Shown here: piece after piece, positions 36,973 through 45,655 of the stretch | Layout of the letters: each line of letters opens with the position of its first letter | How positions within the stretch are numbered: position 1 is the stretch's first letter | NCBI RefSeq assembly: GCF_001425175.1 | Contig: NZ_LMDV01000008.1 | Coordinates: forward strand, 155,364-219,363 | From: Nocardioides sp. Root1257 | GTDB lineage: Bacteria > Actinomycetota > Actinomycetes > Propionibacteriales > Nocardioidaceae | Direction: 5' to 3' | Length of the DNA: 64,000 nt | The notes under the pieces: model-generated | Seen by the model: only the letters and a program-made list of their open reading frames with translations | Told to the model about the DNA's origin: nothing | The model's database searches: none | Translations under genes and position numbers: made by a program

Positions 36973-39246
36973 ATGCGCGCTCGAGTCGACCTCGTCATCC
37001 TGGCTCTGCTGATGCCCTTCCTGGTGTCGCTGCCCGTCGCCGGCACCACGGCAGCGGCGGCGACGGGTCGGCTCGCGATCGAGGTGCTCTCCAACCGCTC
37101 CGACCTGATCTCGGGCGGCGACGCCCTGGTGGCGGTGCGGGTGCCCCGCGGCGTCCGGCCGGGCACGGTGCACGTCCTCGTCGGCAAGCGCGACGTCACG
37201 AAGCGCTTCGACCGCATCTCCAGCCACCGGCTCGTCGGCCTGGTGCGCGGCCTCGCCGTCGGCCGCAACGTCGTGCGCGCGACGGCGCCGCGGGCCACGC
37301 CCGCGCGCACCGTGATCGTCAACCACCCCAACGGCGGGCCGGTGTTCTCGGGGCCGCAGACTCGGCACTACCGCTGCCAGGCGGGCGCTCGCGACGCGCG
37401 GTGCAACCAGCCGGCGACGTACGACCTCCTCTACCGCTCGACCAACCCGGTGCAGGGCGACCTCCAGCCGTACGACGTGAAGAACCCGCCCTCGGACGTC
37501 GCGACCACGACGACCGACCGTGGGGTCGAGGTGCCGTTCATCGTCCGCCGGGAGCAGGGCTTCCAGGACCGCGACCGCTACACGATCCTCACGCTCTTCC
37601 GCCCCGGCAAGCAGTGGACGGCGACCAGGCCGCAGCGGCAGTGGAACCACAAGCTCCTGGTCACGCACGGCGGCGGGTGCGGTGCGTCGTACGAGCCGGG
37701 CGAGCCGCCGCTGGTCGACTACTCCGGCACCCTCGACGGCGTCCCGGGCGTCACGTCGAGCTACATCACGGCGCTCGGCAAGGGCTTCGCGGTGCTGTCG
37801 ACCGCGCTCGACAACACCGGCCACAACTGCTCGGTCGCGCTGAACGCCGAGTCGGTGATGATGGCCAAGGAGCGCCTCGTCGAGCGCTACGGCACCCTCC
37901 GCTACACGATCGGCACCGGCTGCTCCGGAGGCTCGATCGCCCAGCACACCGTGGCGAACGCCTACCCCGGCATCTACCAGGGCCTGATCACCACCTGCTC
38001 CTACCCCGACACCTTCACGGCCGGCGCGCAGTTCGCCGACTACCACCTGCTGCGGCTCTACTTCGAGGACCCGTCACGCTGGGCGCCCGGCGTTGCCTGG
38101 CTGCCGACCCAGATGGCGCAGGTCGAGGGACACGTCTCGCACCTCAACGCCGTGGTCGCGGACGAGGGGCTCTTCAAGGCCGCGCTCAACCCGGTGCACG
38201 AGTGCTCCGGCACGGTCGCGACGAAGCCGGGCGACCCGAGCACCCGCTACGACCCGGCGACCAACCCGGGCGGCGTCCGGTGCTCGGTGCTGGACCTGCT
38301 CGTCAACCAGCTCGGCCGACGGCCGAAGAGCGTGTGGACGCCGCAGGAGCAGGCTGCGGGCCATGGCTTCGGCGGTCTCCCGTTCTCCAACACCGGTGTC
38401 CTGTACGGGCTCTCGGCGCTGAAGGCGGGCACGATCACGCCCGCGCAGTTCGTCGACCTCAACGCCAAGGTCGGCGGCCTCGACGTCGACTCCCAGCCGA
38501 TCGCCGACCGGATCGCCGGCGACCCGGCCTCGATCGCCAACGCCTACCGCACCGGGCTGATCAACGAGGCCAACCACCTCGACGAGGTCGCGATGATCAA
38601 CCACGGCGGCCCCGACCCGGGCCTGGCCCACGACTACGCCCACGCCTTCTGGACCGAGGAGCGGCTCCAGGCCGACCAGGGCAACACCGACAACCGGGTG
38701 ATGTGGTTCGGCCCGACCCCGCTGATCGGCGACGTCAGCTGGGCGACCGAGGCGCTGACCAAGATGGATGCGTGGCTGAGCGCCGTCGAGAAGGAGGGCT
38801 CGGGCAAGGCGCTCTCGCGCAAGGTCGTCGACGACAAGCCCGCGAACGTCACCGACCGGTGCGTCGTCGATGCGGCCGCGCAGGCCTGCAGCGTCGAGCA
38901 GCTCCAGACTCTCCAGACCCGGCTCTCGACCCCGCGCCAGGAGGCCGGCGGACCGAAGGCCAACGACATCGTCGCCTGCCGCCTCCAGCCGCTGGACCGC
39001 GCCGACTTCGCCTTCATGCTGGTGCCGTTCACCGACGACGAGTGGGCCGCCCTCCAGGCGGTCTACCCCCGCGGCGTCTGCGACTGGTCGCAGCCGGGCG
39101 TCGGCCAGGGGCCGGCCCAGACCTGGCTGCGGTACGACGCGCGCGGCGGCGGCCCGGCGTACGGCGGCCGCAACCTGCCCGGCGTACCCGCCCGCTCCGC
39201 GACGGGTGTCGTCAGCCCGGTGTGGGCGGCGATGCTGCGCAAGTGA
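36973..39246 (+). CDS. secreted DUF6351 family esterase-like protein
   Basis: The 757-residue protein has a signal peptide (residues 1-30), a beta-rich N-terminal domain, and an alpha/beta-hydrolase-like domain with the nucleophile elbow GTGCSGGSIAQH (about residues 316-327), the pattern of DUF6351 proteins, which resemble tannases and feruloyl esterases. Several Cys pairs fit an exported protein. The family is common in actinobacteria and has no settled substrate; related enzymes may act on 3-hydroxybutyrate oligomers or aromatic esters. It is divergent from the GntR gene. Function is inferred. Confidence 0.78.
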   Translation: MRARVDLVILALLMPFLVSLPVAGTTAAAATGRLAIEVLSNRSDLISGGDALVAVRVPRGVRPGTVHVLVGKRDVTKRFDRISSHRLVGLVRGLAVGRNVVRATAPRATPARTVIVNHPNGGPVFSGPQTRHYRCQAGARDARCNQPATYDLLYRSTNPVQGDLQPYDVKNPPSDVATTTTDRGVEVPFIVRREQGFQDRDRYTILTLFRPGKQWTATRPQRQWNHKLLVTHGGGCGASYEPGEPPLVDYSGTLDGVPGVTSSYITALGKGFAVLSTALDNTGHNCSVALNAESVMMAKERLVERYGTLRYTIGTGCSGGSIAQHTVANAYPGIYQGLITTCSYPDTFTAGAQFADYHLLRLYFEDPSRWAPGVAWLPTQMAQVEGHVSHLNAVVADEGLFKAALNPVHECSGTVATKPGDPSTRYDPATNPGGVRCSVLDLLVNQLGRRPKSVWTPQEQAAGHGFGGLPFSNTGVLYGLSALKAGTITPAQFVDLNAKVGGLDVDSQPIADRIAGDPASIANAYRTGLINEANHLDEVAMINHGGPDPGLAHDYAHAFWTEERLQADQGNTDNRVMWFGPTPLIGDVSWATEALTKMDAWLSAVEKEGSGKALSRKVVDDKPANVTDRCVVDAAAQACSVEQLQTLQTRLSTPRQEAGGPKANDIVACRLQPLDRADFAFMLVPFTDDEWAALQAVYPRGVCDWSQPGVGQGPAQTWLRYDARGGGPAYGGRNLPGVPARSATGVVSPVWAAMLRK

Positions 39247-39286
39247 GGCCTTGACGACGACGCGCGTCAGGCGGCAACGTGCGCGC

Positions 39287-39670
39287 ATGGAGCGCGTGCC
39301 CCACGAGAACGTCGCCACGGTGCTGGTCGACCCGGTCGTGCTGCGCGAGCTCGAGGTGCACCTGATGACCCTCGACCTGCGGCTGTGGCCGATCGCCACC
39401 GCGCCGATCTGTCCCGACGGACCGCGGCAGGCCTTCCAGGTCCGCAACCGGATGCTGATGTCGCGTCGCGGCGCCTGGGACGACGCCGCCACCTGGACGC
39501 CGGCGTGGATCTCCTTCGGCGACAGCTGGTACGACGGCGCCGAGCCGCTCCCGTGGGTCGCGCACCAGACGCTCTACCGGACCCTCGAGCAGTACGACGG
39601 CCGGGTCCGCTACCGGCCCGGGCTCGGTGGCGTCCCGCGCCTCGCCGTACCCCAGGAGCGCAGCGCCTGA
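39287..39670 (+). CDS. hypothetical protein, 127 residues
   Basis: This open frame starts at ATG 39287, 40 bases after the DUF6351 gene. The protein is soluble, rich in Trp and Arg (TWTPAWISFGDSWYDGAEP), with no signal peptide or membrane segment. Codon use matches neighbouring genes, which supports it as a real gene, but no strong ribosome binding site is visible and I do not recognise the family. Confidence 0.55.
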   Translation: MERVPHENVATVLVDPVVLRELEVHLMTLDLRLWPIATAPICPDGPRQAFQVRNRMLMSRRGAWDDAATWTPAWISFGDSWYDGAEPLPWVAHQTLYRTLEQYDGRVRYRPGLGGVPRLAVPQERSA

Positions 39671-39811
39671 GCAGCAGGCCGTGCCGCGTCAGGACTAGAC
39701 CGGCGACAGCCACGCGTTCGGGCGCGTGAGATTCCCGGGTCGGCCGAACATTCCTAGGCGTGTGGGAGATCGCAGCCACGTGGCAGCTTCCGGGGCTGTC
39801 GGCACGGCGGC

Positions 39812-39856
39812 AGGCATTCGGGCGGGCTCGCCACGGGGGCGCCCGCCCGAATGCCT
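39812..39856. other. perfect 16-bp inverted repeat upstream of the ABC exporter
   Basis: AGGCATTCGGGCGGGC (39812-39827) and GCCCGCCCGAATGCCT (39841-39856) are perfect inverted repeats with a 13-base loop. The hairpin ends 22 bases before the ATPase start at 39879 and lies about 140 bases past the upstream gene. It could be an attenuator or operator of the exporter, or a terminator for the gene before it. No T-run follows. Confidence 0.7.
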
Positions 39857-39878
39857 CTCGCTCGGAGCCACACCCGCC

Positions 39879-40541
39879 ATGAAAGGCAACGATCTCGGGA
39901 TGATTGACCTCGACCGTGTCTGTGTCACGTACGACGACTGCCAGCCCCTCAGGGATGTCTCCCACTCCTTCAGGCCCGGCGCCGTGACCGTCATGGGGCC
40001 GAGCGGAAGCGGCAAGTCCACGCTGCTGCGGGTCATCGCAGGGCTGCAGGCGCCGACCTCGGGTCGGGTCGAGATATCGAGTCTGCCCGTGGCGGCACCG
40101 TCGTGGCGTTCCGCGGGCGACCCGCGGGTGACCCTCATCCATCAGGACTACCGGCTCGTGCCGTTCCTGACGATCGGCGACAACCTCCGGATCGCCAGGG
40201 AGACCCGCGGTCTCGAGTCCCCGGACGGGGCCCTGCTCGACGTCCTCGGACGTGTGGGTCTGGCCGAGGTCGACCTCGCGCGGATGCCCGCGACGCTGTC
40301 CGGTGGCGAGCAGCAACGCGTTGCCATCGCACGCAGCCTGCTCGCCGGATCGGAGGTCCTCCTGGCCGATGAGCCCACCGGAGCGCTGGACGCCGCCAAC
40401 AGTGCCGCGATCGCGCAGCTGCTGCTCGACGTCGGCCGCCGCGACGGCCTCATCGTCGTGATCGCGACGCACGACCACGACGTGGCCGACATCGTGGGTT
40501 CCCGCCTGTCCCTGCGAGACAGTCACCTGCAGGCTGCCTGA
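39879..40541 (+). CDS. ABC transporter ATP-binding protein (MacB/LolD type)
   Basis: The 220-residue ATPase has Walker A GPSGSGKST, the signature LSGGEQQRVAIARSL, Walker B VLLADEPTGALD and an H-loop IATHDHDVADI. This compact form is typical of ATPases that pair with FtsX-like permeases (MacB, LolCDE, BceAB). The start at 39879 (MKGNDLGMIDLDRV) is favoured; a Met at 39900 is possible. The stop overlaps the permease start (TGATG). A 16-bp inverted repeat precedes it. Confidence 0.85.
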   Translation: MKGNDLGMIDLDRVCVTYDDCQPLRDVSHSFRPGAVTVMGPSGSGKSTLLRVIAGLQAPTSGRVEISSLPVAAPSWRSAGDPRVTLIHQDYRLVPFLTIGDNLRIARETRGLESPDGALLDVLGRVGLAEVDLARMPATLSGGEQQRVAIARSLLAGSEVLLADEPTGALDAANSAAIAQLLLDVGRRDGLIVVIATHDHDVADIVGSRLSLRDSHLQAA

Positions 40542-42904
40542 TGTCGAAGGCGCACAGCCGCGGCCTCACGTTCTCGCTCCTGCGGTACCGAAGGCGTGAG
40601 GCTGTGGTCCTCGTGCTCCTCGGCCTGCTCCTGGGCGCCACCGTGTGCGGGCTCGAGTCCGTGCGCCTGTCGGCACTGAGCGCCCAGGAACGAGCGGTGC
40701 GGGCCGACCAGGGTGGGGCGGCTTTCACGGTGCAGGCCGGCGGGCCGCAGGCGCGCAAGGCGCTCGCCGGGGTGCCGAGCCTGATCCGGGTCAGCGATGC
40801 CAGTGGATCGGTCTCCCTGGAGGCGGCCACCACGCCGACGGCTGTCCGAGTCGTCAACGAGCCGGGAGTCGCCCTCGGTCGCATCATCGACGGCCGAGCC
40901 GCGGGAGCCGGCGAGGCGACCGTGTCGCTCGCCGTGGCCCAGGCCCTCGACGCCGATCTCGGCGACCAGGTCGAGATCGCCTCGGAAGAAGGAGCGACGC
41001 GGAGGGCCGAGCTGGTCGGCATCACCGTCAACGAGGTCGACGGGGACGATGCGACGGCGGTCGTCGTCGATGTCGACCTGGGTGTCGCCCAGACCGACAT
41101 CTGGCTCAGCGAGTCCGACCCCTATCTCGAACCGTCCCTCACGAAGCTGATGGATGCCAGGACGATGACCTACCGGCCGACCGCCTCCCTGGTCGAGCAG
41201 GCACGGACGAACCTGCCACCGGGGCTGTCGAGCCTGAGCTATGCCCCGATCGGCATGGCGCTCCTGCTGGGGGTCCTGCTGATCGGAACCCTTGCCGCGA
41301 TGGCCCCCGTGGCGCGCGGCGACGTCAGCACGCTCGTCCAGGCGTCGATGTCACCGCGCAGCGCGTGGGGCCTGATCGTCCGCGTGGCGGTCGCGACGCT
41401 CGTCGTGGGGATCGCGACCGGCTTCGCACTGGTCAGCACGACGCTGTGGGTGGCTCGCTACCGCGTCTCGGAAATCATCGGGCATCGGTGGGAGGGGATC
41501 GAGCTCGCCTGGCTCGCCCTGCTCGGCCTGGGCGTGACGGTGCTGGCGGCTGCGGCGGCGACGATGCTGGTCCTGGGGCGCGCGGCTGCATCGGATGCCC
41601 GCACCGTCCGGTCGCCACAGGTGCGCGCCGGCGGATGGCGATCGGCCGCAGTGGTCGCCGGTTGCGGCGTCCTCGTCCTCGTCGTCGTCACGGTCCAGAA
41701 GGCCACGTCGGCCTCCAGCAGCATCGCCGGATACGTCCCCCTGGCCGTCCTGATGGTCACCGGCGCGACACCCTGGCTCGTCGGCGCCCTCGTGGCCCGG
41801 CGGCTGCCTCCCGCGTCTCGCGCGGTGGTCAGGCAGTTCACCGCCCACCTCCTGGTCGCCACCGCGCTCGCGGGCATCATCGCCGCGGGGACTGCCGGGA
41901 GCGGGTCGCGGACCGTGCACAACGCCAACGTCGCGGAGCACCTGAGCAGGGCGCCGCAGCCACCGGGCTCCTTCCTGATCTACGAGGTGCCCGACCGGGC
42001 GGCGACCCTGCTCGTCGAGAGGTACCGGAGCCTGGGCGGTCATGACGTCGACCAGTTCCAGCTGCCCGACGAGGCGCACCGGCGTCTCCGCGTGACGAGC
42101 ACGCGACTGATCGACTGCATGTCCGAGGCGCAGACGCTGAACCCCGACACGGTCCCCGACGGATGCTTTTCCCAGGAGACCATGGCGCCCGTCAACAGCG
42201 TCGTTCTCGCCCTCGACGGTGAGGGCGGACCCAGGTCCGACCCGGGCCTGGTCGACCAGGGTGCCGTCGGGCTCCTGGAGTACGTCGCACTGACGCCTGA
42301 GGCGGCGTCGACCGGTCACACCGAGGCACAGCCCGACAGCTCGCTCGGCGGCAACATGCCCGGACTCGTCGTCGCGCCCGACAGCGAGATCGCTCGCCGC
42401 TACGACCTGCGGTCCGGAGGGCGGCGACTGGTGGCACTGCTGGACTTCCAGTCCCTGTCGCGACGCGACCAGGCCCTGGTCCGCGGTCTGGTCTCCAGGG
42501 TGGCGCCGGGCGCCCAGACGGCCGACGCGGCCGATGCCAGCTCGTTCGATCGCGAACGCGCCCGCGCGACCGCGACGGAGGTGCTCGGCGCCGCGCTCGT
42601 GCTGCTGGCCCTGGTTGCTGGTGGGTCCGCCCTCGTCGCCGGACAACGACGGACGCTCAGGACCCTGGTCGAGATCGGTGCGGTCGAGCGCCACCGCCTC
42701 CGCCTCCTGGTGCTCACCGTCTGCGTCCCCGTCCTCACCATGGCCCTGGCGCTGCCTCTCGCGGCGTGGGGGACCTGGCTGTCCGGATTCGCAGAACCGG
42801 GCGCATGGGGAGCCCTGTGGACGTTGCCCGTCGTCGCCGGACTCATCGGCTCCGCCGTCGTCGGCCTCCTGCTGGTCCGGGTGCCGTCGAGGATCGGCGA
42901 GTAG
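40541..42904 (+). CDS. FtsX-like ABC permease
   Basis: This 787-residue membrane protein has about ten transmembrane segments: one near residues 20-42, a group at about 235-470, and three at about 685-785, with extracellular domains between. This is the double FtsX arrangement of BceB- or MacB-like permeases. With the ATPase gene it forms a two-gene exporter or mechanotransmission system, often used against antimicrobial peptides. The substrate is unknown. The closest downstream genes are convergent and encode a sigma factor and its partner. Confidence 0.82.
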   Translation: MSKAHSRGLTFSLLRYRRREAVVLVLLGLLLGATVCGLESVRLSALSAQERAVRADQGGAAFTVQAGGPQARKALAGVPSLIRVSDASGSVSLEAATTPTAVRVVNEPGVALGRIIDGRAAGAGEATVSLAVAQALDADLGDQVEIASEEGATRRAELVGITVNEVDGDDATAVVVDVDLGVAQTDIWLSESDPYLEPSLTKLMDARTMTYRPTASLVEQARTNLPPGLSSLSYAPIGMALLLGVLLIGTLAAMAPVARGDVSTLVQASMSPRSAWGLIVRVAVATLVVGIATGFALVSTTLWVARYRVSEIIGHRWEGIELAWLALLGLGVTVLAAAAATMLVLGRAAASDARTVRSPQVRAGGWRSAAVVAGCGVLVLVVVTVQKATSASSSIAGYVPLAVLMVTGATPWLVGALVARRLPPASRAVVRQFTAHLLVATALAGIIAAGTAGSGSRTVHNANVAEHLSRAPQPPGSFLIYEVPDRAATLLVERYRSLGGHDVDQFQLPDEAHRRLRVTSTRLIDCMSEAQTLNPDTVPDGCFSQETMAPVNSVVLALDGEGGPRSDPGLVDQGAVGLLEYVALTPEAASTGHTEAQPDSSLGGNMPGLVVAPDSEIARRYDLRSGGRRLVALLDFQSLSRRDQALVRGLVSRVAPGAQTADAADASSFDRERARATATEVLGAALVLLALVAGGSALVAGQRRTLRTLVEIGAVERHRLRLLVLTVCVPVLTMALALPLAAWGTWLSGFAEPGAWGALWTLPVVAGLIGSAVVGLLLVRVPSRIGE

Positions 42905-42909
42905 AGCCA

Positions 42910-42923
42910 GGGCCCCGGGGCCC
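42910..42923. terminator. GC palindrome between convergent genes
   Basis: GGGCCCCGGGGCCC is a perfect 14-base palindrome in the 25-base gap between the FtsX-like gene stop and the stop of the convergent CU044-type gene. It may act in both directions, but a hairpin needs a loop from the central bases, so the call is weak. Confidence 0.35.
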
Positions 42924-42929
42924 GACCCG

Positions 42930-44048
42930 TCAGTACCGGGTCGTCTCCGACACGTCCGGCAGGTCGGAGGGCTCGACTCGCGACGACTCCTCCAGGGCCG
43001 TGAACTCGACGACGGCCGGCGCCGCGAGACCGAGCTCTCGACTGTCACGCACGAGGACCTCCTCGGAGCCGAGGAACGCCCCGGTCGTCGGATCCGCCAG
43101 CAGCAGGACCTTGCGGCTCGGGTCGGCACCCTGGGCGGAGAACGCGACCGCCGTGCGTCCGAGCCGATCCCGGGTCGTGCCGAGGAAGAGGAATCCCGGC
43201 TCGGCGGCGAGTGTCCGCCACAGCGCGGCCTCGAGGGACGGCTCGAGGACGTAGTTGTAGTGGAGGAACGTGAAGCCCGCGAAGAGGCAGTACGCGCGCG
43301 TGGCGCGACAGGTCGCCTCGTCGTCGATCATGCTCCGGGCGAGTGCGGACGGTGCGAGCGGCAGCTCGGCCGCATACCTCGGGCCCGTCAAGGGCCCGTC
43401 GAACGTCTCGTCGGACCGAGAGGGCGTGGTCGACCACTGACCGATGCTGTCGGTGAGCTGCCCGTCCTTGCCCAGGGGGCGGCTGCGTCGCTCGATCGCC
43501 CGGACGGTTCCGTCGGGCTGGAAGTACTGCATCGACACCGTGGGCACGATGACGCTGCGCCCGGGCGCCCCTTGCGCACCCTCGTCGGTCGACAGCAGCC
43601 ACGAGCTCCTGCCGATCAGCTGCACCGGTCCGCTGGCGGGAGCCGGCTGCTGCTCCGCGCGGTCGGCGAGGTCCTCGAGCTCGGGCGCCGCATCGGTGCC
43701 GGCGACGGAGAGGACCCCCTCGCCGTCCTGGAGGGTGAGCATGGCGGGTGTCCGGGCGGCGGCCGCCGGAGCGGAGCCGGGCCACGGCCGGACCACGACG
43801 ATGGCCAGCGCGAGCACGCACGCGACCGCGAGGACGGCGACCGCTCGCCCGATCGTCACGCGCCGCCTCGGCTCTCGCGGACCGGGAGCGCCCTGGGCCG
43901 GGTCGGACAGGATGCGGGCCAGGTCGCGCTCGGCACGCTCCCGCTCACCGGGCCGCTCCGCCAGGTCGCGCGGCACCACGTCCAACCCGTGCAGGAGCGT
44001 CCGCAGCTCGTCTGCGACCAGCTCGGGATCCTCGAACTCGTCGGTCAT
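42930..44048 (-). CDS. CU044_5270-type membrane protein, sigma factor partner
   Basis: The 372-residue protein has a cytoplasmic N-terminal region (about 1-62) with paired helices, one transmembrane segment (about 64-86, ending at VVVRPWPG) and a large extracytoplasmic domain. This layout and the position directly after a sigma factor gene with an ATGA overlap match the CU044_5270 family, whose members are often coupled to ECF sigma factors and may act as anti-sigma-like or sensor proteins. That role is inference. No zinc-binding anti-sigma motif is visible. Confidence 0.75.
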   Translation of the reverse strand: MTDEFEDPELVADELRTLLHGLDVVPRDLAERPGERERAERDLARILSDPAQGAPGPREPRRRVTIGRAVAVLAVACVLALAIVVVRPWPGSAPAAAARTPAMLTLQDGEGVLSVAGTDAAPELEDLADRAEQQPAPASGPVQLIGRSSWLLSTDEGAQGAPGRSVIVPTVSMQYFQPDGTVRAIERRSRPLGKDGQLTDSIGQWSTTPSRSDETFDGPLTGPRYAAELPLAPSALARSMIDDEATCRATRAYCLFAGFTFLHYNYVLEPSLEAALWRTLAAEPGFLFLGTTRDRLGRTAVAFSAQGADPSRKVLLLADPTTGAFLGSEEVLVRDSRELGLAAPAVVEFTALEESSRVEPSDLPDVSETTRY

Positions 44049-44614
44049 GTCGTGCTCGCTTCGAGGATCGTCTGGAGGTTGCGCCTGGCTCGTTGCAGCC
44101 TCATGCTGACGGCCGCCGGTGAGCACTCGAGGATGAGGGAGATCTCCGACACCCGATATCCGTCGGCGACCAACGAGAGCACCTCGCGGTCGGTCAGGGA
44201 GAGTAGGTCGAGCCATGCTGTCGGACCCTCGACCACGAGGTCCGCGACGTCCGGAGCAACGCCGCGACGTCCCGCGACGCCGGCGACCGCCTCCACCAGT
44301 CGAGCGAGCCGGCTCGCGCTGCGATGGGCGTTGCGGACGTGCCCGTCCGCCACGCGGTAGGCGAGGCTCTGGAGCTGGCGGTGCTCGATCTCGGTCCGAG
44401 GAGCATCGACGTCCTTGACCCAGATGGTGTGCATCGTCTGCGCCGCCGCATCCATGGCGGCGTCGGGATCGAGGAACCTCTTCGTGTAGCGGAGGATCTT
44501 GGGATGCGTATGACGAAAGAAGTCTTCGAAGTCCCGAGGTCCCACGCCGGAAGGGTAAGCGGGCAACCTTTCCTTCGGAGCGGTTTCGACGATCGTTCGC
44601 TCAGCAGCTGGCAC
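44045..44614 (-). CDS. ECF-type RNA polymerase sigma factor
   Basis: The 189-residue protein has sigma region 2 (about residues 28-90: DFEDFFRHTHPKILRYTKRF and TIWVKDVD) and region 4 (about 130-185: LLSLTDREVLSLVADGYRVSEI and AAVSMRLQRARRNL), with a short linker typical of ECF sigma factors. The GTG at 44614 overlaps the end of the I36-type gene by 14 bases; a GTG at 44545 is a shorter option that would avoid the overlap. The next gene encodes its likely membrane partner. The signal is unknown. Confidence 0.83.
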   Translation of the reverse strand: MPAAERTIVETAPKERLPAYPSGVGPRDFEDFFRHTHPKILRYTKRFLDPDAAMDAAAQTMHTIWVKDVDAPRTEIEHRQLQSLAYRVADGHVRNAHRSASRLARLVEAVAGVAGRRGVAPDVADLVVEGPTAWLDLLSLTDREVLSLVADGYRVSEISLILECSPAAVSMRLQRARRNLQTILEASTT

Positions 44615-45044
44615 TGGACGACAGCGTGACCGTCTCCGCCGCCGAGTAGGAGGCGGTGATCGACGGCTTCTTCACGCCGTCCTCGAGGCAGACCGATGAC
44701 GAGGAGTCGTTGTTGTAGAGGCGCGCGACGGTCGAGCGGTTGTTCCAGAGCGAGCCGACCGTCCCTCCGAGCACCTTCGACCCGGTGCCCGTCTTGTAGC
44801 GGAACGAGCCCAGGTAGTTGGCCTGGCTCCAGACGCAGAACTGACCGGTCTCGCACTGACTCAGCGACAGGGTGCCCGCGTCCACGGCGACCTCGACCGT
44901 GCCGTCGGCGTAGTAGGTCCGGGCGCCGACCTGCGCCGTCACGACCTGGCTCGCGTCGGGGGCAGCAGCAACAGCAGGGGTTCCGATCAGCGCGATGACG
45001 GCCGCCGGCAGGAGGATCAGGGTCTTGAAGATCGTGATGGTCAT
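44601..45044 (-). CDS. secreted I36-type peptidase inhibitor-like protein
   Basis: The 147-residue protein has a signal peptide (about residues 1-27, ending TPAVAAA) and a Cys-containing domain with CETGQFCVWSQANYLGSFRYKTG and VGSLWNNRSTVARLYND-like sequence, the pattern of the I36 (SMI, Streptomyces metalloproteinase inhibitor) family with a beta/gamma-crystallin-like fold. The C-terminus keeps two further Cys. Inhibition of a metalloprotease is possible but unproven. The gene's last 14 bases overlap the sigma factor frame, so the two may share a transcript. Confidence 0.75.
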   Translation of the reverse strand: MTITIFKTLILLPAAVIALIGTPAVAAAPDASQVVTAQVGARTYYADGTVEVAVDAGTLSLSQCETGQFCVWSQANYLGSFRYKTGTGSKVLGGTVGSLWNNRSTVARLYNNDSSSSVCLEDGVKKPSITASYSAAETVTLSSSASC

Positions 45045-45112
45045 ACGCGGAACTGTCCGGAACTGCGGCCGGTCTAACGCCTGCCGGCGAACCATCTCGA
45101 ACGGGCCGTGTC

Positions 45113-45145
45113 GAAAGGCCCCCGCTGGATCAGCAGGGGCCTTTC
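45113..45145 (-). terminator. hairpin terminator after tRNA-Phe
   Basis: GAAAGGCCCC (45113-45122) and GGGGCCTTTC (45136-45145) pair perfectly, with an inner GCTG/CAGC pair in the loop. It lies 25 bases past the 3' end of tRNA-Phe on the minus strand, where a terminator is expected. Confidence 0.75.
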
Positions 45146-45169
45146 ACAGGTCACGGACCTGCATGCCTG

Positions 45170-45243
45170 TGGCCAGGGGCGGGGTCGAACCGCCGACCTA
45201 TCACTTTTCAGGCGATCGCTCGTACCAACTGAGCTACCTGGCC
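45170..45243 (-). tRNA. tRNA-Phe (GAA)
   Basis: The minus strand forms a complete cloverleaf of 74 bases: acceptor GGCCAGG/CCTGGCC with discriminator A, D-arm AGCTCAGTTGGTACGAGC, anticodon loop CTGAAAA with anticodon GAA, and T-arm with GGTTCGACC. The 3' CCA is not encoded. Confidence 0.95.
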
Positions 45244-45254
45244 AAGCGACGGAA

Positions 45255-45284
45255 ACCATACAGGAGCGGTCGGGGACCGGCGAA
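45255..45284 (-). promoter_or_regulatory. candidate promoter of tRNA-Phe
   Basis: On the minus strand TTCGCC (45279-45284) and TATGGT (45255-45260) are separated by 18 bases, with the -10 element 11 bases before the mature tRNA. The -10 is a good match; the -35 is weak. Confidence 0.35.
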
Positions 45285-45298
45285 AATCGGGCCGACCC

Positions 45299-45538
45299 TC
45301 ACGATGCGGCGTCGACGGCCTCCTCGACCACGACGTCGTGGACGCCGATCAGGCGGTCGACCTTCGCGGCCACCCGCCGCGCCTGCCACGCGTCGCCGCG
45401 CACGCCGATCACCACGAGCACGTCGTCGCCGGAACCGACGACGTACTCGAAGTGGCCGATGCTGAACGGGCCGAGGACCGACGCGAGCCGGGTGAGCATC
45501 GCGTTGCCGTCGACCGCCCGCGCGCGCAGGATCGTCAC
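45299..45538 (-). CDS. small protein with ferredoxin-like (ACT-like) pattern
   Basis: This 79-residue protein starts at GTG 45538. Its strand-helix-strand pattern (MTILRARAVDGNAMLTRLAS, FEYVVGSGDDVLVVIGV, QARRVAAKVDRLIGVHDVVV) resembles a single ACT or Lrp-like ligand-binding domain. It has no DNA-binding domain. Codon use is ordinary for the region. The function is unknown; it could be a small regulatory subunit. Confidence 0.6.
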   Translation of the reverse strand: MTILRARAVDGNAMLTRLASVLGPFSIGHFEYVVGSGDDVLVVIGVRGDAWQARRVAAKVDRLIGVHDVVVEEAVDAAS

Positions 45539-45655
45539 CGCAGCAGGCTAGGTCCCGCCGCCGACCGTCGGTTCGTCGGTGGCGACGGACGACCGGGGGG
45601 AGGCTCGTCGGATCGGACGAACAACGCGGGAGGGTCCCCTCCTAGCGTGTGCCGC

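Noticed and set aside
45170..45243. tRNA-Phe as an integration site for the downstream island.
   Set aside because: No integrase and no repeated tRNA end are visible nearby, and the island genes have ordinary base composition.
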